The notes under the pieces: model-generated
Databases searched by the model: none
Told to the model about the DNA's origin: nothing
Seen by the model: the letters and a program-made list of their open reading frames with translations, nothing else
Shown here: positions 59,321 to 64,000 of the stretch, piece by piece
Position numbering within the stretch: position 1 is the stretch's first letter
How the letters are laid out: each line of letters begins with the position of its first letter
Translations under genes and position numbers: made by a program
Source: Cinclus cinclus
Lineage: Eukaryota > Chordata > Aves > Passeriformes > Cinclidae
Assembly (NCBI RefSeq): GCF_963662255.1
Contig: NC_085051.1
Coordinates: forward strand, 56,937,101 to 57,001,100
Length of the DNA stretch: 64,000 bases
Reading direction: 5' to 3'

Positions 59321-61751
59321 GATCTAGGAGGGGCACAGTGACCATGCTATGTTCCTCTGAACTGTAATTTCCATATCTAAGTTAAAAACTGAAGAATGAC
59401 ACCTCCTGAGGCTGGCTTAGGCACCATTCCCTGCAGGTGGATGCATGGTCAAAGATGGGAACAACTCTAAGTTTACTCCTACATTCTTCCTTCAAGTCAC
59501 AGTAACCTTATGGATAAGTTTATGCAATTTCTCTCTTATGTTTTTGGGAATCTGTTTGAAAAACTTCCAGTTCAGCTCCACAAACAAAACCAAAGATCTT
59601 GGCCATGTCCTGTTGTAACATTGTAATTTAAGCCTGGCCTTATCTCACACTACAGATACACACAAATTAGAGTCCATTCATGAACCCTGTAAAAATCTCC
59701 ATTTCTTTTTCCTATCAAACTCTGTGTTATTCCCTTTCCCAGTAACCTATAATTCTGTAATAATTTAGTAGCATCCTCATTTGGCAAGCTAAGGGCAAAT
59801 TCTTAAACTGCTCCACATTAAATTTCTACTGGACACTGGTTACATTCAGCAGTGAGTCTATAAAGCAATGGAAGAATTTTATCTTGAACAACTGCCATTG
59901 CAAACAGTGCCAGTGACACTTTTTGTAACTGAAACTGCAGCTAAATACACTATAAAAATACAAAAATTAAGAGAACTGTAGAAACAATTGAAGTAGGAAC
60001 TAACTCTATTTTGTTCCTCTATTAATTTTAGTTTATTTATACCACTTCCCTTTTATAGTTCTTTCTATAAGACTGCTTGTTAAACCTTTAAATAATGACA
60101 GCTGCTGAAGACTGAATACCCCATATGTGGAATCATTTGTGGTCTAGAGAGAAGAGAAAAAAAAAAGATCAAATTCCTGTCTAATTATAATAATTATAGG
60201 ATCAATCCATAACTCACTGAAGTGAAAAGCAAAGCTGCCACTCATTTACACTATACAAGAATCAGCTCTGGTTTGTATGTTTGCTCTTGGTCCTGATTTA
60301 TTCCAGTGCAAAACAGAAAAATAGATTGTAGCCTAATATCAGCTTTTCCTAGTTGCCATGCATACTGATTTTCCACTACTAAATTGTAGCTCACCTGATC
60401 CTTATTATTTTTTACTTTTTGGAAAAGACCGGGTCATTTTATAAAGTGCCGGTATTATAAACTGCAGAATATAGTTTATAAGAGCACTAACTCCTACAAG
60501 CCAACCATTAATACAGCTAATGGTCTGTTTGTTGTATTAAACTGCTCTCATTTGTCTGGGTCCATTAACAAATGCAGTGGTCATTAACTGTTAACAGCAA
60601 CTCAGTTATTAGATTTTATTACTTGTACAGGAAACACTGGAGAACAAACTGATTGTTCTGGTTTACTGGGGTTTATTTCTTTCCCAGCAGTCTTGCTCTG
60701 TTATTTATAATTTAGTTTCTCACTTGTTCCCGAACATGACGGACACACTCAAAAATGGGTTCAAGACATCCATGTGGACACTCAGTTCACATGCCAGCCC
60801 CCTGCCCCTGAGCCCAGCAAACCTCTCCTCTAAACCACAGAGCTCTGAAGCACCAGGCATCTGCAGGGCCCTCTGCTTTCCTGATTTTTCTGTTATTTTT
60901 TTTTGTTGGGCAGCAGCTTCCACCCGCATACATAATAATGGGATTTAAGTAAAAGATCCAGTAACGTGTATGTAGGAGGCTGGAAAATCTGCTTAATTCA
61001 TGGTTCTCTCTTTCTAATCTACTGAAATCCAGCATTCAAGTTTAAAAATGTCTTTTACTTCCTCTTCATGGGGACTGATGTATCAACTAAGGGTGAATGC
61101 TTTCTGTCCTTCATTAGCATTTAGTCCAGATAATTGTACAGTTTTCTTCTAGCTTTGTGTCATACAAATACACTTAGAGCCACAGTCTTGCAAATCCTTG
61201 CACGTGAGGAATATTGCTAGTATTAGTGAGATATGAAAGATCTTCCCTTCCACATTTTGAATGCTGAAGGTCCCTGATCCACTTTCCTCTCTGATTTCTT
61301 CCCCTTTTTGAAGTTTAAAGCAATGGAAGAACAACACCAGTGTCAAAATGCCATGAAGGACTGGCAGCAGCTTGTCTTGGAAGTGGCTTTCATGGAGCAG
61401 TCTGAGCAATGTTCTTCAACCTGCAGTGCCATGGTACACAAATGAAGGAGGAGACACCCAGAAATGTGTTGTCAGTGCTCTTTGGGAACAGGATCTTCCA
61501 GACTCCCTCCAATCACTGCTAGACCCAGCCGGTGTTGCAAGACAGCTGTCAGCACTTCAGAGGTAGAGATATGTGAAATGACTGTGCTTTACCCTCTGTG
61601 TGGTTGGGTATATTTAATGGTAGTGAAATAACTCAATTTCTGAGCTGTTGGTCTTTTCCTACCACACTGCAGTTATTAATGGTACTTTTAAAGTTGTGCT
61701 CTCCTACAAAGGCACACCTGGTATAGGTGATCCAACCTGTTCACTAAAGGC

Positions 61752-62520
61752 TTGGATCAATCAGATAGGGCCACGACAAGCACAGGGTTTTGGTGGTACA
61801 CGCGATGCTTAACTCTGAAGAGGAGAGGTCACGCTCCAAGTAAAGTGATTCACGATGCAGTATCTGAATGCATTGCACTGGAGATGCCTCACCAACCCTT
61901 TTCCCATCTGGCTTGTGAAATGGGATCTTATCATGGTTTGACTGCACACAAAGTGGTCAGAAGACAATCATGGACTTCAAATTTGGTCAAATTACATCAG
62001 CCCAGTGCTACCTGCAAGCCCATTCAGATGCTATGGCAGCCAGTGGATCCAACATCAAGAGGAAAAAGGTGTGAGATTTTGCCAAGAACAGGCTCAAGAC
62101 ACTGCTGGTTTGTACAACCAAGGATAAAAAAGTGCTTCTGTCATCCCTGGGGCAGGGGTTAAAGCCTCTTGTGTGTGCCCATTCCATGTGTCTCACGTGG
62201 TATGAGCATGGGGATGTTGTAGTGCTGGGGACTCAGAGATATGAGTCAGGTTATCTGCTCCTGCCTATAAACAAGGCACTTGGGATACAGCTTCCTTCCT
62301 ATCAGCTTCTGATAACAACTTCCTTCCTACCCTCTTTCCCAAGCCAGCACGTGCTGACATGTTGTGCAACAGAACCAGTTGGACAAGAAATTCAGAAGTA
62401 CTTAAGAAGCCCAAGGATGTGCATTTTATGCCTTTAAGCAGCAGAGGCTTGCTGGGAATGGCCCCAGACTGTCAGGCGTGTGCATTCTCTTTGCCTTTTG
62501 GAAATCGGGTAGAATAAAAG
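61752..62520 (+). other. Unrecognised region with long open frames and a polyadenylation-like signal
   Basis: Two fairly long plus-strand frames lie here: 61752-62162 (136 codons) and 62132-62437 (101 codons). The second is followed about 75 bases later by GTAGAATAAAAGAG, which contains an AATAAA hexamer. I recognise no protein. It could be a terminal exon of an unknown transcript, a decayed retrocopy, or chance. Confidence 0.15.
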
Positions 62521-62635
62521 AGTATCTTGACCTCTTTCAGGCTTCTGGTCAGCTCAGAACATCATAAATCCTGGGATTTTCCATGAGGAACTGCAGGACT
62601 GTTCAAACACTGAAGAGACCCCAGAATCTTTGCCC

Positions 62636-63055
62636 ACCTGGAGTGCTGCCTCCAGCTCTGGGATCCCCAGCACAGGAAGGACATGGAACTGCTGGAGATA
62701 GTCCCAGGAGGCCATGAAGATGCTCAGAGTGCTGGAGCTCCTCTGCTGTGAGGAAAGGCTGAGAGAGCTGGGGAGAGTTGTTCAGCTGGAGAAGAAAAGG
62801 CTCCAGGGAGAATTTTTAGTACTTAAAGGGGGCTTGGAAGACAGATGGGGACAAACTTTTAGTGGACCCTGTTTCAGTAAGAGTAATGGCTTTAAACTAC
62901 AAGAGGGTTAATTTAGATCAGATATAAGGAAGACGTTTTTTACAACACAGGTGGTTAAACACTGACACAGAGAAGTTGTGGATGTCCCATCCCTGGAGAC
63001 ATTCAAGGTCAGGTTCGATGGGGCTCTGAGCAACCTGATCTAGTTAAAGATGCCC
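62636..63055 (+). mobile_element. CR1 LINE 3' fragment
   Basis: Plus-strand CR1 with landmarks AGCACAGGAAGGACATGGAA, GGAAAGGCTGAGAGAGCTGG, TTCAGCTGGAGAAGAAAAGG, ATGGCTTTAAACTACAAGAG, AGATATAAGGAAGACGTTTT, GGATGTCCCATCCCTGGAGA and GAGCAACCTGATCTAGTTAA. The 3' end is the CTGATCTAGTT type rather than the ATTCTATGA type, so it belongs to a different CR1 subfamily from the copy at 8709-9160. Confidence 0.95.
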
Positions 63056-63063
63056 TTGCTCAT

Positions 63064-63170
63064 CTGTTTATCTAATGTTTATCTAATATTATGTTATCTG
63101 ATGTTTATGTTTATCTAATATTAATGTATATCTAATGTTAATGCAATGTTTATCTAATATTAATGCTATT
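63064..63170. repeat. Degenerate TTTATCTAATGT tandem array
   Basis: The core TATCTAAT recurs six times within about 100 bases with variable spacers. The array starts right after the CR1 copy ends, so it may have grown from the element's short terminal repeats. Confidence 0.8.
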
Positions 63171-64000
63171 CCTTAAGAAGAAGGGTGTTGTTCTTTTCTT
63201 GAATAATTTAAGTTGCATTTTTTTAAGTACTCCAAAAACTGAACTATGAGCTGAGCTAAAACAATAGTAGACATTGTTTAACACTAAGCAGACTAAAGAG
63301 GAGGAAAAAAAGTATTAATGCTGTGGGGTTATTATGACTGCACATTGCAGACTCATTATATTAGCTAAGAACACTTAACTGAGTTGACTCCTTTAACGCT
63401 GGCAAAGGATCAACAAGCTCTCAAAGTTCTTTTTTCAGTCAAGACTGAGCCTGATCTTTCAGTTCCTGCCATGTCTCTCATAAAATTTCTTTTTTTCACA
63501 TTAGAACAAAGTCCCATCTGCCAAGAATTGTATATTCTTTCTTCATTTTGAGAGCTGAACTCTCTTCAACTGAAATACAGGCATTGGCCAATAATTTTTA
63601 TTTATCTGTCTATTGTCTAGTAACCACAAGATCTGTCATCTTCAATACCTATAGTAGAGATGGAAGTTGAAAAGGCAGCAGGAAAGGGTTAGAAATAATG
63701 GAGTGAAAAGTATTCTAATGAGAGTACACTGTAGAGAATATAATGATGATGAAGGATACTCAAAGGGAGAAGGGAACAATTACCTGGACTAGATGATCAA
63801 TCAGAAGATAAAGAAACACATAGGAGGTATTGGGCATTATTAACCTTTGAATTCCATCTAAGGAATATTGATTTTTATTCTTCAGTTCATTGCAAAGAAC
63901 TCTTCTCTTGGTTCAGAACCAAACTGCAACACAACCCCCAGCACTGAATTGCAGAGCTGTGGCAGGGCTGCACTCTGGGATGTGCTGTGCAGGGGATGTA

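Larger units (their letters stand above)
55921..64000. other. Intergenic DNA upstream of PRKCH
   Basis: About 8 kb without a recognisable protein gene. It contains the polypyrimidine tract at 56184-56334, an older CR1-like segment at 59010-59320, a CR1 copy at 62636-63055 and an adjoining degenerate array. In mammals TMEM30B is the neighbour on this side, as I recall; its single-exon frame is not present here, so it is either farther away or lost. Confidence 0.8.

Overview
The window is vertebrate nuclear DNA, almost certainly from a bird. It carries spliced exons of one gene, with GT-AG introns, and at least ten fragments of CR1 LINEs. Several of these end in the ATTCTATGA-type tail found in avian CR1 copies. 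There is no bacterial-style gene packing, no CRISPR array and no operon.

The only confident protein-coding gene is PRKCH (novel protein kinase C eta), on the minus strand. Nine coding exons were placed at base level: 55220-54861, 28414-28351, 8572-8422, 7635-7601, 6621-6533, 4937-4808, 3910-3783, 1705-1562 and 831-658. All splice sites are canonical and all phases join. The exons add up to 1275 coding bases (425 codons), which cover the start, C2 domain, pseudosubstrate, both C1 zinc fingers, hinge and the N-lobe of the kinase up to the FQTP motif. The rest of the kinase domain and the C-terminal tail lie beyond the left edge.

Layout from right to left, which is the direction of transcription: 64.0-56.4 kb is upstream intergenic DNA with a CR1 copy, an older CR1-like element and a degenerate TTTATCTAATGT array. 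At 56.18-56.33 kb is a pure polypyrimidine (CTTT/CT) tract with a 16-bp period. At 55.9-54.8 kb is a CpG island holding the presumed promoter, the 5' UTR (with a 38-codon upstream ORF and a CAG/CTG tract) and exon 1. Intron 1 (26.4 kb) and intron 2 (19.8 kb) are large and contain CR1 fragments and small tandem repeats. Exons 3 to 9 are packed in the leftmost 8.6 kb.

The most interesting items are the upstream ORF whose end lies inside the CAG tract, in a gene whose mammalian mRNA is reported to be uORF-controlled; the 16-bp-period polypyrimidine tract next to the promoter; and two exon-like segments on the plus strand, antisense to PRKCH, with full splice signals. I did not find a clearly novel biological system. 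Most long ORFs in the introns look like chance reading frames.
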